The position numbers were made by a program, and so were the translations under genes. Positions 25,923-35,884 of a stretch of DNA of 64,000 nucleotides are shown here, piece by piece. The stretch's first letter is position 1. Each line of letters starts with the position of its first letter. The notes beneath the pieces were generated by a model, which was given only the letters and a program-made list of their open reading frames with translations, ran no database searches and was not told where the DNA came from. The stretch lies in contig NZ_FNQR01000002.1 in assembly GCF_900107755.1 (NCBI RefSeq), forward strand, positions 248,001 to 312,000, given 5' to 3'. The stretch comes from Thalassobacillus cyri (GTDB lineage Bacteria > Bacillota > Bacilli > Bacillales > Halobacillaceae).

Positions 25923-28887
25923 CGATCAACCCCTCCTCTTTTATCAATTCAGGTATTGGAGTGAAATCTTTTCGCTCCCATTTTTTTGCCACTCTGACAC
26001 CGATTTGTGGCTGCGGGTTGCCTAAACGGAAATTTCCAACAACAATAGGAGATTCTCCTTTTGCTTCTAACAGCTCCATCTTCACCTGCATTTCTTTGTA
26101 GTTCGGGGTATGCGTATCTTTATCATGGTAGCTGCTCGTCAGTTTGTTGACGGCTTCGATTTCCTTCCGTGTATTCATTGGCAGGTAGAGCTCGTTACCT
26201 TTAACCTGATCAGTCACCCAAACACGCAGTTTCACTTTTCCATAAGGGGAAGTAAGACGCACCAATGCTCCCGTTTCTATGTTTCTTTCTTTGGCAAGCT
26301 CCGGGGATACTTCCAGCCATGGGTTTGGTACTTTTTGAGATATCCCGTCCGATTGGTAAGTCATATTTCCTTCGTGGAAATGTTCCAGAATCCTGCCATT
26401 ATTCAAATGGAGATCATACCCTTCGCCAGCTTCATAAGGTGGGGTCCAGTCTACCGGGAAGAGCTTTGCTTTTCCATCCGGGAAGGCGAATTCTTTTTCA
26501 TATAGTAATGGATGATCCTGTCCATCCTTATCGACTGGCCATACGAGGCTGTCCCATCCTTCCAGTCGTTTATAATCAACGCCTGCGAATGCAGGGGCTA
26601 GCGCTGCTGCTTCAGCCATAATCTCACCTGGGTTTTCATAATGCCAATCTGCACCAAGCCGATTAGCGAGGTCCTGGAAAATTTCCCAATCCGGTTTGCT
26701 GTCGCCTAAGGGGTCCATCACTTTATTCAGCTTTTGGATGCGTCGCTCCGTATTGGTAAATGTACCTTCTTTTTCAAGACTCGGGGCAGCCGGAAGAACG
26801 ACATCGGCAAACTGGGCTGTTTTAGAAAAGAACACATCCTGCACTACGAAGAAATCAAGTTTTTCAAAAGCTTCATGTACATAATTGATGTTTGAATCCA
26901 CCAGCCCCATTTCCTCGCCGAACAGATAGACACCTTTGACGGATCCTTTATGAATGGCCGCGACAATCTCATGGTTGTTCAGCCCAGGTACTTTCGGCAG
27001 CTGAGTGTCCCACGCTTTTTCATAGCGTCCACGGATTACGTCATCATCGACAGCTTCATATCCCGGGAAGAAGTTCGGCATTGTACCAAAATCACTGGCA
27101 CCCTGCACGTTATTATGCCCGCGAAGCGGATAAGCTCCAGTACCGCGCTTGCCGAAGTTTCCCGTCACCAGCAGTAAGTTGGCAATCGAAGTGCTTGTAT
27201 CGGTACCCCCCATATGCTGGGTGACCCCCATTGCCCAGAGGATACAAGTAGCCTTGGATTCATGAATCATTTCAGCTACCTTTTTCATGCTCTCCTGGGT
27301 AAGGCCTGTCACACTTTCTGCATATTCCAACGTGAATTTATCAAGTGATTGCATGTATTCTTCAACATGATTGACTCTTTCTTTTAAAAAGTCTTTTGCT
27401 TCCCATCCCTGGTCAATCATGTATTTGGCTACGGCTGAAATCCAGACAAGGTCTGTGCCTGGCTTAGGATGCAAGTGTAAATCCGCACGTTCTGCCAATC
27501 CGTTTTTACGTAAGTCTGCGACTACCAGCTGCTGGTCATGCAGCTTGTGCGCCCGTTTGATCCGGGTAGCAAGAACCGGGTGTGATTCTTCCGGGTTCGC
27601 CCCTACGACGATAATCAATTCCGCGGCAGCGATATCTTCAATCGTCCCGGAGTCGCCGCCAATCCCGACTGTCCGCATCAACCCGGCAGAGGCAGGAGTC
27701 TGGCAGTAACGCGAGCAGTTATCAATATTGTTCGTATGGAAAATTTGTCTGGCAAGCTTCTGCATCAAATAGTTCTCTTCGTTGGTACACTTCGAGGAAG
27801 CGATGAAACCAAGCGCATCGGAACCGTTCTGCTGTTTGATGCCCTGCAGTTTTTCTGCTATAAGGGAAAGGGCTTCGTCCCAGGATGCTTCTACAAATTT
27901 ATCCCCTTTTCGAATCAATGGTGTTTTCAACCGTTCCTGGCTATTAATGAAATCCCAGCCGAATTTACCTTTGACGCATGTGGAAATTCCGTTGGCAGGT
28001 GCTTCAGGATGAGGCTGGACTTTCAAAATATCCCGGCCCTTTGTCCATACTTCAAAACTGCATCCGACTCCACAGTACGTACAAACCGTCTTCGTTTTAT
28101 TGATCCGGCTTTCCCGCATCGCAGCTTCGACATTGGATATGGCAAAAATGCCGCTATAACCTGGTTCAACTTCTTTTGTCACATCAATCATTGGTTCAAG
28201 TATGTTCTTTGGTATTTTTGTCATATATCCTGCTTCACCAAGCATCGATTTTTCCATTAAGGCGTTGCAAGGACATACGCTGACACAGTGACCGCAGGAA
28301 ACACAGGAGGACTGATCGATCGGAACATCATTATCCCAGATGACACGGGGTTCTTTCCGTTCCCAGTCAATCGATAGCACCTCACTGACTTGCAGGTCCT
28401 GACATGCTTCTACGCATAATCCACAAAGAATACACTGGTCTGGTTCATACCGGTAGAATGGATGGGTGTTATCTGCCGTGTAAGGCTTGGGTGTGAACGG
28501 ATATTTCTGATGGTTCACTTGCAGATGCTCGGCAGTGTTATGCACGACGCAGTCACCATTGTTATTATCACAAACGGTGCAGTACAGCTCGTGGTTCTCT
28601 AATATTCGTGACATTCCCTCGAGCTGGGCTTCCTTGACCTTGTCGGATTTATTGGAAACTTGCATGCCTTGTTCAATTTTAGTGGAGCAAGAGCGCTGAA
28701 GCTTTCCATTTACATCGACAAAACAAGTGTCACACGTCTGGATAACTCCCACGCCTAAATCAGGCTGTGAGGCGCAAATTCCCGGCATATAGATATCATT
28801 GTCACGTGCGGCTTCAAAGATCGACTGACCTTCAGTCGCTTCGACTTCCTGACCATTAATGCTGATCGTCACTTTTTTCATTTCCAT
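25897..28887 (-). CDS. Formate dehydrogenase alpha subunit (molybdopterin, YrhE/FdhA type)
   Basis: 996 residues. In order: a 2Fe-2S ferredoxin-like domain (CASQPDLGVGVIQTCDTC), a His/Cys cluster region, two 4Fe-4S clusters (CILCGLCVEAC and CVSCGHCVSVCPC), a further 4Fe-4S site CTYCGVGCSF, then the molybdopterin domains. The Mo ligand is a cysteine in DNCSRYCQTPASAG, not selenocysteine. It oxidises formate to CO2. ATG at 28887 follows AGGTGG; an in-frame GTG three codons earlier overlaps that site. It is co-transcribed with DUF1641 and an HMA-like gene. Confidence 0.93.
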   Translation of the reverse strand: MEMKKVTISINGQEVEATEGQSIFEAARDNDIYMPGICASQPDLGVGVIQTCDTCFVDVNGKLQRSCSTKIEQGMQVSNKSDKVKEAQLEGMSRILENHELYCTVCDNNNGDCVVHNTAEHLQVNHQKYPFTPKPYTADNTHPFYRYEPDQCILCGLCVEACQDLQVSEVLSIDWERKEPRVIWDNDVPIDQSSCVSCGHCVSVCPCNALMEKSMLGEAGYMTKIPKNILEPMIDVTKEVEPGYSGIFAISNVEAAMRESRINKTKTVCTYCGVGCSFEVWTKGRDILKVQPHPEAPANGISTCVKGKFGWDFINSQERLKTPLIRKGDKFVEASWDEALSLIAEKLQGIKQQNGSDALGFIASSKCTNEENYLMQKLARQIFHTNNIDNCSRYCQTPASAGLMRTVGIGGDSGTIEDIAAAELIIVVGANPEESHPVLATRIKRAHKLHDQQLVVADLRKNGLAERADLHLHPKPGTDLVWISAVAKYMIDQGWEAKDFLKERVNHVEEYMQSLDKFTLEYAESVTGLTQESMKKVAEMIHESKATCILWAMGVTQHMGGTDTSTSIANLLLVTGNFGKRGTGAYPLRGHNNVQGASDFGTMPNFFPGYEAVDDDVIRGRYEKAWDTQLPKVPGLNNHEIVAAIHKGSVKGVYLFGEEMGLVDSNINYVHEAFEKLDFFVVQDVFFSKTAQFADVVLPAAPSLEKEGTFTNTERRIQKLNKVMDPLGDSKPDWEIFQDLANRLGADWHYENPGEIMAEAAALAPAFAGVDYKRLEGWDSLVWPVDKDGQDHPLLYEKEFAFPDGKAKLFPVDWTPPYEAGEGYDLHLNNGRILEHFHEGNMTYQSDGISQKVPNPWLEVSPELAKERNIETGALVRLTSPYGKVKLRVWVTDQVKGNELYLPMNTRKEIEAVNKLTSSYHDKDTHTPNYKEMQVKMELLEAKGESPIVVGNFRLGNPQPQIGVRVAKKWERKDFTPIPELIKEEGLIDGQSDTAN

Positions 28888-29008
28888 CAAAACCACCTAT
28901 TGTAAAATTAAGTATATATAAAGTATGAACAAAACTAGGGTATTCTATAAAAGGAATATTTTTGGCAAGCTGAAAAAAGGGAATGATACCGATACAGGAG
29001 GTGTCTGA

Positions 29009-29605
29009 ATGAATTATCAACCGCTGGAACAAGATTTTTTTTACCAGCCTACACTAGAGCTCGCTGAAGCGTTATTAGGGAAAACATTGGTGAAAGAAAC
29101 GGAGGAAGGAACGGCATCAGGCAGGATTGTGGAAACAGAAGCCTACATAGGTCCAGGTGACCGTGCAGCCCATAGTTATGGAAATCGGAGGACGAAACGG
29201 ACGGAGGTCATGTTTGGAGCGCCTGGTCATGTCTATACGTATGTGATGCATACCCATTGCCTTGTTAACGTAGTGAGCGGCGATGTACTGAAACCGGAAG
29301 CGATATTGATTCGTGCTGTAGAGCCGCTGGAAGGGATTAACTTGATGTACCAGCGCCGGGGAGAAAATAAAAAAGAGATCGAGTTGACTAATGGACCTGG
29401 GAAGCTCACGAAAGCGTTAGGTATTACTAAATCGGACTATGGTTTGAAATTCGATCGACCGCCCTTATATATCGCAGAAGGAGCAAAGCCTGATTTTATA
29501 TCTACTGGCCCTCGGGTTGGCATCGATAACAGCGGAGAGGCGCGTGATTATCCCTGGAGATTTTGGGTGACTGGAAACCGGTTTGTTTCTAAAGCGAGAA
29601 AATGA
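29009..29605 (+). CDS. DNA-3-methyladenine glycosylase (AAG/MPG family)
   Basis: 198 residues of the alkyladenine glycosylase family: LAEALLGKTLVK, then GRIVETEAYIGPGDRAAHS with the catalytic glutamate, TEVMFGAPGHVYTYVMH, and GPGKLTKALGI. It removes alkylated purines in base excision repair. ATG follows CAGGAGGTGTCTGA. It is a single gene, divergent from the formate dehydrogenase operon. Confidence 0.95.
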   Translation: MNYQPLEQDFFYQPTLELAEALLGKTLVKETEEGTASGRIVETEAYIGPGDRAAHSYGNRRTKRTEVMFGAPGHVYTYVMHTHCLVNVVSGDVLKPEAILIRAVEPLEGINLMYQRRGENKKEIELTNGPGKLTKALGITKSDYGLKFDRPPLYIAEGAKPDFISTGPRVGIDNSGEARDYPWRFWVTGNRFVSKARK

Positions 29606-29616
29606 CCGTACTACTG

Positions 29617-30342
29617 TCAATGCTGAACAGGTGGTATCGTATGTTCCACTTCACTTTTCAGGGTATAGTGCAGCTCTAATTCCCGATTGAGAGAAGCATA
29701 AAATACATCATTGATATCTTTGACTCCATTTTTAACCAGTTGACGGCGTACCCAGACAGCTTTTACTCCAAAGTAGCTTAAAACTTCACGGGAGATGTCG
29801 CCCTCAATGATAATCGGCAAAGCGATATCAGAAGAGTAGGGGATGATGTTCATATCCTGTCTCGTCACAGTCTGATGCCGGGCATGTTTCAGTATACTCA
29901 ACTCGCCATTCGCTTCCACGATTGCTGTCTGGACTTCCTTAATATCAAAGACATCCTTCTCACGCAGCATCTGGAGGACATTATCTATCGAATAATGGAT
30001 TTTTTCCATATTTTCATTAATGAATTTGCCATTTTGAATAACCACCGTCGGTTTGAACGTAATCCATCTTCCGAATGAACGGCTGGATATCTTCAGTTTT
30101 GCGACAAGCTTCTGTGATAAACCAAGGGCGATAATGGCAACTGCAGTAGGAATATGATTTACTGATGGGTCAGCGATATCCGCCCCCACGACAGAACCTA
30201 GCGTGAGGATGATCAACAGGTCAAAAATCGGCAGTTCTCCGATTGCTCTTTTCCCCATAAAAATAGCGGTTATGAGCATCAACGGGACGATAGTGGAAAT
30301 ACGCCCAAGTACAAGCAAAGACTCTTTTACTATCTCTAGCAT
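29617..30342 (-). CDS. DUF421 membrane protein (YetF/YkjA-like)
   Basis: 241 residues. Three membrane helices at the N-terminus contain the family motif MGKRAIGELPIFDLLIILTLG, followed by a cytosolic DUF421 domain with GRWITFKPTVVIQNGKF and REKDVFDIKEVQTAIVEANGELS in pieces. Relatives in spore formers affect germination or spore properties, but the biochemical function is unknown. ATG at 30342 follows AGGAG; an in-frame GTG nine bases earlier overlaps the site. Confidence 0.88.
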   Translation of the reverse strand: MLEIVKESLLVLGRISTIVPLMLITAIFMGKRAIGELPIFDLLIILTLGSVVGADIADPSVNHIPTAVAIIALGLSQKLVAKLKISSRSFGRWITFKPTVVIQNGKFINENMEKIHYSIDNVLQMLREKDVFDIKEVQTAIVEANGELSILKHARHQTVTRQDMNIIPYSSDIALPIIIEGDISREVLSYFGVKAVWVRRQLVKNGVKDINDVFYASLNRELELHYTLKSEVEHTIPPVQH

Positions 30343-30475
30343 AATTTTCACTCCTATAAATACTTGGTACTATCTTTTCCAAAATACAGGGGTATTAGAC
30401 CTGCTTAACGGTTCGCTGTAGATCATTTTTGCTGTATAATTATAAGAACTTTCAGAACTATCGGAGGAACCAGAC

Positions 30476-32194
30476 ATGCGAAGAATGTTTGCTTACGCTT
30501 ACCACTATAAAATATCGATGTACATTGGTTTGTTTCTGATGGTTGTCGAGCTGGTCGTCGAATTGATCCAGCCATTGTTAATGGCCAGAATCATCGATGA
30601 TGGAATTTTGCAGGAAGATTTTATTACGGTTGCGATTTGGGGCGGTGTCCTGGTAGGAATCTCGTTGGTTGCATTTGCGGCCGGCATCATCAATTCCTAT
30701 TTTGCAGCGAATGTCAGCCAGGGCGCAGGATACGACATGCGCAATGACATGTTCCGAAAAGTCCAGGAATTCACTAGTAAAAACTTTCAGCGGTTTTCAA
30801 CTCCTACATTGATCACGAGGATGACGAATGATGTGACACAAATCCAGAACTTGATTTTTATGTTCATGCGGATAGCTCTTCGAGCCCCGTTATTCATTAT
30901 TGGCGGGCTCGTGATGGCATTTACCGTACATAAAGAATTGGCGATGATTTTATTATTATCCCTACCTATGATGTTGTTGTTCTTATTTTGGATACTGACA
31001 AAGGGTGTGACGTTTTTTCGCCGCGTTCAGGAGAAGCTTGATAACCTCAACACCATTATCCGGGAAAACCTTGCCGGTATCCGGTTGATCAAAGGTTTCA
31101 ACCGGGGCGATTATGAAGAACGCAGGTTCAAGAATGCTAATACATCCTTGTTGAACGATAACAAAAAAGCCTTATGGTTGATGGAGTTAGCTATGCCAAT
31201 GGTCATGCTTGGAATGAACCTGGTGATACTTGTAATATTATGGTTCGGTGCTATCCAGTTGAATCTTGGGACGGCGCAAGCGGGGGAAGTCGTGGCTATC
31301 ATCAATTACGCCACCCGAATGATGTTCACCTTTTCTGTGTTCACCTTTTTGATCATGGTATTTTCACGCGGAAAAGCTTCTGCCAACCGGATAAACGAGA
31401 TCATTGAGGCTGAAGGAGATCAGACCCATGAACAAACTGGAGGGATAGTGAAAGAAATCGAGGGTGCTATCGGATTCGAAGCAGTTACCTATACCTATCC
31501 ATCCATTAAGCTGCCTGCTATTGAAAAGATCAATTTTCATGCAAAAGCCGGAGAGACAGTGGGAATCTTAGGTGAAACCGGCTCAGGTAAATCAACGCTC
31601 CTTCATCTCATTCCGAGACTGCAGGAGGCAACTAGTGGAAAAGTGCTCATCGATGGAATATCGATAGATGAATATGATGTCAAAGCACTCCGTAAGCAAA
31701 TCAGTCTTGTTCCCCAGGAGATCCATTTATTCTCAGGAAGCGTAAAGGAAAACATTCAGTGGGGAAAAGATGATGCCACCATGGAAGAAGTGATAACAGC
31801 CGCTAAAGATGCTCAGATCCATGACTTTATTACAACACTTCCGAACAGCTATGAGACGAAACTGGGGCAGAAAGGTGTTACCTTTTCCGGCGGACAAAAA
31901 CAACGTTTGTCAATCGCGAGAGCGCTTGTACGGGACCCTAAGATACTCTTGCTAGATGACAGCACCAGTGCGCTCGATGCCCATACAGAAGCCAGACTGT
32001 TAGCAACCTTGCGGAAGAAGGCGTGCACGGTCGTAATTGTCGCTCAAAAGATAAGCTCTCTAAAGGCCGCTGACAAAATACTATTGATGCATCAAGGCCA
32101 CATCCTCGCAGCAGGCGACCATGCTGCCTTACTGAAGAATGATACCTATTACCAGCAAGTCTACCAGTCCCAGCAAGAAACGGAGGCGATATAA
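30476..32194 (+). CDS. ABC exporter half-transporter with degenerate ATP site (YfiB-like)
   Basis: 572 residues: six membrane helices (residues 1-310) then a nucleotide-binding domain. Walker A is GETGSGKST and the signature FSGGQKQRLS is intact, but Walker B reads LLLDDS (Asp in place of the catalytic Glu) and the switch histidine is replaced by Gln (VAQKIS). This is the pattern of the degenerate half in heterodimeric multidrug exporters such as TM287/288 and BmrCD. Its partner starts on the very next base after the stop. ATG follows CGGAGGAACC. Confidence 0.93.
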   Translation: MRRMFAYAYHYKISMYIGLFLMVVELVVELIQPLLMARIIDDGILQEDFITVAIWGGVLVGISLVAFAAGIINSYFAANVSQGAGYDMRNDMFRKVQEFTSKNFQRFSTPTLITRMTNDVTQIQNLIFMFMRIALRAPLFIIGGLVMAFTVHKELAMILLLSLPMMLLFLFWILTKGVTFFRRVQEKLDNLNTIIRENLAGIRLIKGFNRGDYEERRFKNANTSLLNDNKKALWLMELAMPMVMLGMNLVILVILWFGAIQLNLGTAQAGEVVAIINYATRMMFTFSVFTFLIMVFSRGKASANRINEIIEAEGDQTHEQTGGIVKEIEGAIGFEAVTYTYPSIKLPAIEKINFHAKAGETVGILGETGSGKSTLLHLIPRLQEATSGKVLIDGISIDEYDVKALRKQISLVPQEIHLFSGSVKENIQWGKDDATMEEVITAAKDAQIHDFITTLPNSYETKLGQKGVTFSGGQKQRLSIARALVRDPKILLLDDSTSALDAHTEARLLATLRKKACTVVIVAQKISSLKAADKILLMHQGHILAAGDHAALLKNDTYYQQVYQSQQETEAI

Positions 32195-34030
32195 ATGGCG
32201 GATAACAAGGGGTATAAACAGACAGAAAATCCACAGATTCCAAGAGCCCGTCATCATGGTATCGGAAGCCGGCCTCCAAAAGTAGAAAACATCCAGGCGA
32301 CCATAAAGAGGGTCTGGAGTTACATGCGAAGCGAGAAGCGGTTGTTTTGGCTGGTGCTGTCTGTTGTCCTGATCAGTTCGTTATTGTCTTTATTAGGCCC
32401 TTACCTGCTCGGGGTAGCTGTTGATAGAGTGATTGAAGATCCGGAGACAAGTACACTGTTGCAAATGTTGGTTCTATTAGGAGCAATTTATATATTTCAC
32501 TCTATAACGTTGTGGCTGCAAAACTACTGGATGATCGGTATATCGCAAAACACGGTATTTACGATGCGTAACCACTTGTTTTCTCATCTCCAACGACTGC
32601 CGATTTTATTTTTCCAAGAACGGCAATTCGGAGAGCTGATGAGCCGGCTGACGAATGATATGGAAAACGTCAGCAGAACATTGAATACAGCCATCATCCA
32701 ATTCACTACCAGCCTGATCACTATTCTTGGAACAATCGGAATGATGCTTTGGCTGAGCCCATTATTAACAGTACTTACGCTCACCATTGTTCCCGTGATG
32801 TACTTCGGAATGAAATGGATCACGAAACGGACGGGGCGGTTTTTTAAGGATCAACAGAGAGAACTTGGAGATATGAATGGCTACGTGGAAGAAATGTTCT
32901 CTGGGCAGACGATCATCAAGATGTTTTCCCAGGAACATAGTGTCATCGAAAATTTCCAGAAGAAAAACGAAGCGCTTAGGCATGCCAGTTACTGGGCACA
33001 GACGTACTCTGGTTTTATCCCGAAGCTGATGAATATGCTGAATAATATCAGTTTCGCTATCATCGTCGGCGGGGGAGGGCTACTTGCTGTAAATGGTGCC
33101 GTTTCCATCGGGGTAATAGTCACGTTCACCACCTATTCCAGGCAATTCACCAGGCCATTGAATGACCTTGCCAACCAATTCAATATGATTCTCTCGGCAG
33201 TTGCAGGGGCTGATCGCGTTTTTCAAATTATAGATGAAACCGAAGAGACAAAAGATGAGGAACAAGCAGAACCTATCCATAGCCTCAACGGAAAAATAGA
33301 CTTCCGTTCTGTCTGCTTTTCCTATGAGGATGAGCAGCCAACCCTGAAAAATATTAATTTCACAGCTTCACCGGGAGAGACAGTAGCCCTTGTTGGGCCG
33401 ACGGGAGCCGGGAAAACAACCATCATTTCTCTCCTATCGCGATTTTATGAAACGGATGAAGGCGAAATACTGGTAGATGGACAGAATCTCAAGCGTATCA
33501 CCCGGGACAGCCTCCGGAAACAGATGGGGGTTGTGTTACAGGATGCTACTTTATTTCATACTACGATTAGAGAGAATCTTCGCTATGACAGGCTGGGTGC
33601 CAGTGATGAAGAAGTAGAAGATGCCGCCAAAGCAGCTAATGCCCATAGCTTTATCAGCCGCCTTCAGGAAGGCTACGATACAGTCCTTGATGCGGATGGA
33701 AATGGAATCAGTCATGGCCAGCGCCAGCTGCTCTCAATAGCCAGGGCAATACTGGCCGATCCGTCTCTATTGATACTAGATGAAGCCACAAGCAGCATCG
33801 ATACCGTGACAGAAATCAAAATCAATGAAGCATTGGCGAATCTGATGGAAGGACGAACAAGTTTTGTCATCGCGCATAGGCTTAATACCATCCGTTCAGC
33901 CGATTTGATACTGGTACTGAAGGATGGGGAAATTATCGAGCAAGGCAGCCATCAGGAACTGCTTGAAAAAGAAGGATTCTATGCTGATCTAGTAAGAGCA
34001 CAACAAAATGATAATTTACATGCAGGGTGA
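32195..34030 (+). CDS. ABC exporter half-transporter, catalytic half (YfiC-like)
   Basis: 611 residues with a ~40-residue N-terminal extension before six membrane helices, then a nucleotide-binding domain with Walker A GPTGAGKTT, Walker B LLILDEATSSID with the catalytic Glu, and the switch histidine in VIAHRL. Its signature motif reads ISHGQRQ instead of SGGQ. Since each ATP site pairs one Walker A/B with the opposite signature, both defects fall in the same composite site, leaving one active and one degenerate site. Substrate unknown; drug or lipid export is typical. The start is adjacent to the upstream stop (TAAATG). Confidence 0.93.
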   Translation: MADNKGYKQTENPQIPRARHHGIGSRPPKVENIQATIKRVWSYMRSEKRLFWLVLSVVLISSLLSLLGPYLLGVAVDRVIEDPETSTLLQMLVLLGAIYIFHSITLWLQNYWMIGISQNTVFTMRNHLFSHLQRLPILFFQERQFGELMSRLTNDMENVSRTLNTAIIQFTTSLITILGTIGMMLWLSPLLTVLTLTIVPVMYFGMKWITKRTGRFFKDQQRELGDMNGYVEEMFSGQTIIKMFSQEHSVIENFQKKNEALRHASYWAQTYSGFIPKLMNMLNNISFAIIVGGGGLLAVNGAVSIGVIVTFTTYSRQFTRPLNDLANQFNMILSAVAGADRVFQIIDETEETKDEEQAEPIHSLNGKIDFRSVCFSYEDEQPTLKNINFTASPGETVALVGPTGAGKTTIISLLSRFYETDEGEILVDGQNLKRITRDSLRKQMGVVLQDATLFHTTIRENLRYDRLGASDEEVEDAAKAANAHSFISRLQEGYDTVLDADGNGISHGQRQLLSIARAILADPSLLILDEATSSIDTVTEIKINEALANLMEGRTSFVIAHRLNTIRSADLILVLKDGEIIEQGSHQELLEKEGFYADLVRAQQNDNLHAG

Positions 34031-34034
34031 AAGC

Positions 34035-34430
34035 AGGGGCATAGGTCTGGTTGTATGGTATTTCGATGGTAGCTACGATAACAATTGGACAGGCGTTCAC
34101 CCAGGGGACGGCTTCCTCGGTGTAGTGGACGCAGACCAGCATACCAACTATTGGAGCGACAAGGCAGTAGGTTCTACACGTTATCAATTACATGACGCTG
34201 CATTTTCGCTTGAGAAGTCCGAAAAGATGTTCTTAGACTATACGGACTTGTGGGGAGTTACTTTAAAAGATAATTTCACAAAGCGTACACCATTATTCGA
34301 TGATAGCGCGGATTTCAGCAACCCAGGTCTAGTAGACGCAGGAAGAAATGTCCCTGAATACGGCTTGAAGTTCCGTGTTACTGGTCAAAGTGCTGATGGC
34401 ACTGTAGGAAAAGTACTTATTTTCAAGTAG
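34035..34430 (+). pseudogene. C-terminal remnant of an M6 (immune inhibitor A-like) metalloprotease
   Basis: About 130 residues, GLVVWYFDGSYDNNWTGVHPG onward (the string GVHPGDGFLGVVDADQ is included), matching the region near the C-terminus of InhA-type proteases. The catalytic HExxH domain, propeptide and signal peptide are all missing; the family is ~750 residues. The match begins within a few bases of the ABC transporter stop, in a different frame, so a deletion or recombination joined the two. A good terminator follows, presumably that of the lost gene. No ribosome site is seen. Confidence 0.75.
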
Positions 34431-34440
34431 ACTCTACGAA

Positions 34441-34474
34441 CACCAACCTTAGCATTTTTTAAGGTTGGTGTTTT
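34441..34474 (+). terminator. Terminator after the protease remnant
   Basis: CACCAACCTT / AAGGTTGGTG is a perfect 10-bp stem followed by TTTT. It probably also terminates the ABC exporter operon now. Confidence 0.85.
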
Positions 34475-34636
34475 AATTTTGCACTTTATGTTTTAATTTA
34501 AGTAGTAGAAGGGCTATTTGAGTAAGTTTACTAGACTATACCTCTCTCTATTGTAAAACCCTCATACATGCCCTTTAAATGCGCTACAGTGCTATACGAA
34601 GGTATACCAAATGTTTTAGGAAAGGAATTAAAGATT

Positions 34637-35620
34637 ATGGTTCGTTTTGGCATTATCGGTACGAATTTTATTACGGAACGATTATTAGAAGATGTAAAAG
34701 ATTATGAGGACTTCCATTTAACAGCAGTGTATTCCCGTACGAAAGAAAGAGCTGAAGAATTTGCTGAAAAATACGGTGCTGAAGAAGTATACGGAAGCGT
34801 TGAAGAAATGGCAAAAAGTAATAATGTCGATGCTGTTTACATAGCCAGTCCCAATTCTTTTCATGCTCATCAGGCAATCACAGTAATGGAGAAGGGGAAA
34901 CATGTGTTGTGCGAAAAACCGATGGCATCAAATGCTAAAGAAGTAGAATCAATGGTTGAAGCAGCTAAGAAAAATGAAGTGCTGCTGATGGAGGCCATGA
35001 AGACCACTTTCCTGCCAAATTTTCTAAGTATACAAAAAAACATCCATAAAATAGGGAAGGTAAGGCGTTATGTTGGAAGCTTCTGTAAGTATTCCTCTCG
35101 TTTCGATGCTTATAAGAAGGGGGAGGTTCTTAATGCCTTCAATCCTAAGTATTCCAATGGATCGTTGATGGATTTAGGAGTGTATTGCATTTATCCGATG
35201 CTGCTTTTATTTGAATCTCCTCAAAGCATACAAGCTCATGCAGTGAAGCTGGAGACAGGAGTGGATGGAGAAGGAAGTATCATCTTCAGTTATGCTGATA
35301 TGGAAGCGGTGGTGATACACTCCAAGATCTCTACTTCTTTTTCTCCATCTGAAATACAGGGGGAGAATGGCAGTATATTAATTGATAACATTTCCGACCC
35401 TGAGCACGTAGAGATTAGGTATAAGGATGGTAGTGAGGAAAATATCACTCAATCTTCTGCTTTTCCCTCTATGTACTATGAGGTAGCTGAGTTCATTAAA
35501 CTTATTACAGAAGGAAAGAGGGAGTCTGCTATTAATTCGCACTATCACTCTCTTACTACTATTAAAATAGTCGAGGAAGCCAGGAAACAAGCTGGAATTG
35601 TCTATCCAGCGGATCAATAA
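34637..35620 (+). CDS. Gfo/Idh/MocA family oxidoreductase
   Basis: 327 residues. The N-terminal Rossmann fold begins MVRFGIIGTNFITERLL, with the family motif GKHVLCEKPMASNAKE near residue 90 giving the catalytic Lys-Pro pair. The C-terminal alpha/beta domain includes NGSLMDLGVYCIYP. It probably oxidises or epimerises a sugar or polyol with NAD(P). ATG at 34637 follows AGGAAAGGAATTAAAG at a long spacing; an in-frame ATG 69 bases upstream has no site. It stands alone, with its own terminator. Confidence 0.88.
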   Translation: MVRFGIIGTNFITERLLEDVKDYEDFHLTAVYSRTKERAEEFAEKYGAEEVYGSVEEMAKSNNVDAVYIASPNSFHAHQAITVMEKGKHVLCEKPMASNAKEVESMVEAAKKNEVLLMEAMKTTFLPNFLSIQKNIHKIGKVRRYVGSFCKYSSRFDAYKKGEVLNAFNPKYSNGSLMDLGVYCIYPMLLLFESPQSIQAHAVKLETGVDGEGSIIFSYADMEAVVIHSKISTSFSPSEIQGENGSILIDNISDPEHVEIRYKDGSEENITQSSAFPSMYYEVAEFIKLITEGKRESAINSHYHSLTTIKIVEEARKQAGIVYPADQ

Positions 35621-35659
35621 TCATATCTGTTAACTTCTGGATATTTTCTCCCTCATTTT

Positions 35660-35692
35660 AGCCGTTATCTTATTATGGATAATGGCTTTTTT
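35660..35692 (+). terminator. Terminator after the Gfo/Idh/MocA gene
   Basis: AGCCGTTATC / GATAATGGCT (one G-T pair) with an 8-base loop and six T. The next ~130 bases are strongly pyrimidine-rich on the plus strand and carry no gene. Confidence 0.75.
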
Positions 35693-35884
35693 CTTTGTTT
35701 ATAATATAATCCTTTTCTTTCTCCCTCCTTTTTTTCATATCAATCCATCATTTTCTCTCTTTTACCCTCTTACTTTCTATTCAATTCCATACAATTTAAC
35801 TCTATTCTCTTCGGATATGCCATAATCTCTCATTATTCGATACTATTCACATTTGTAAAATAATAGAATAACAACGGATATTTT

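Noticed and set aside
25897-28887. Second selenoprotein (formate dehydrogenase)
   Set aside because: The molybdenum ligand position in DNCSRYCQ is coded as cysteine; no in-frame TGA is present.
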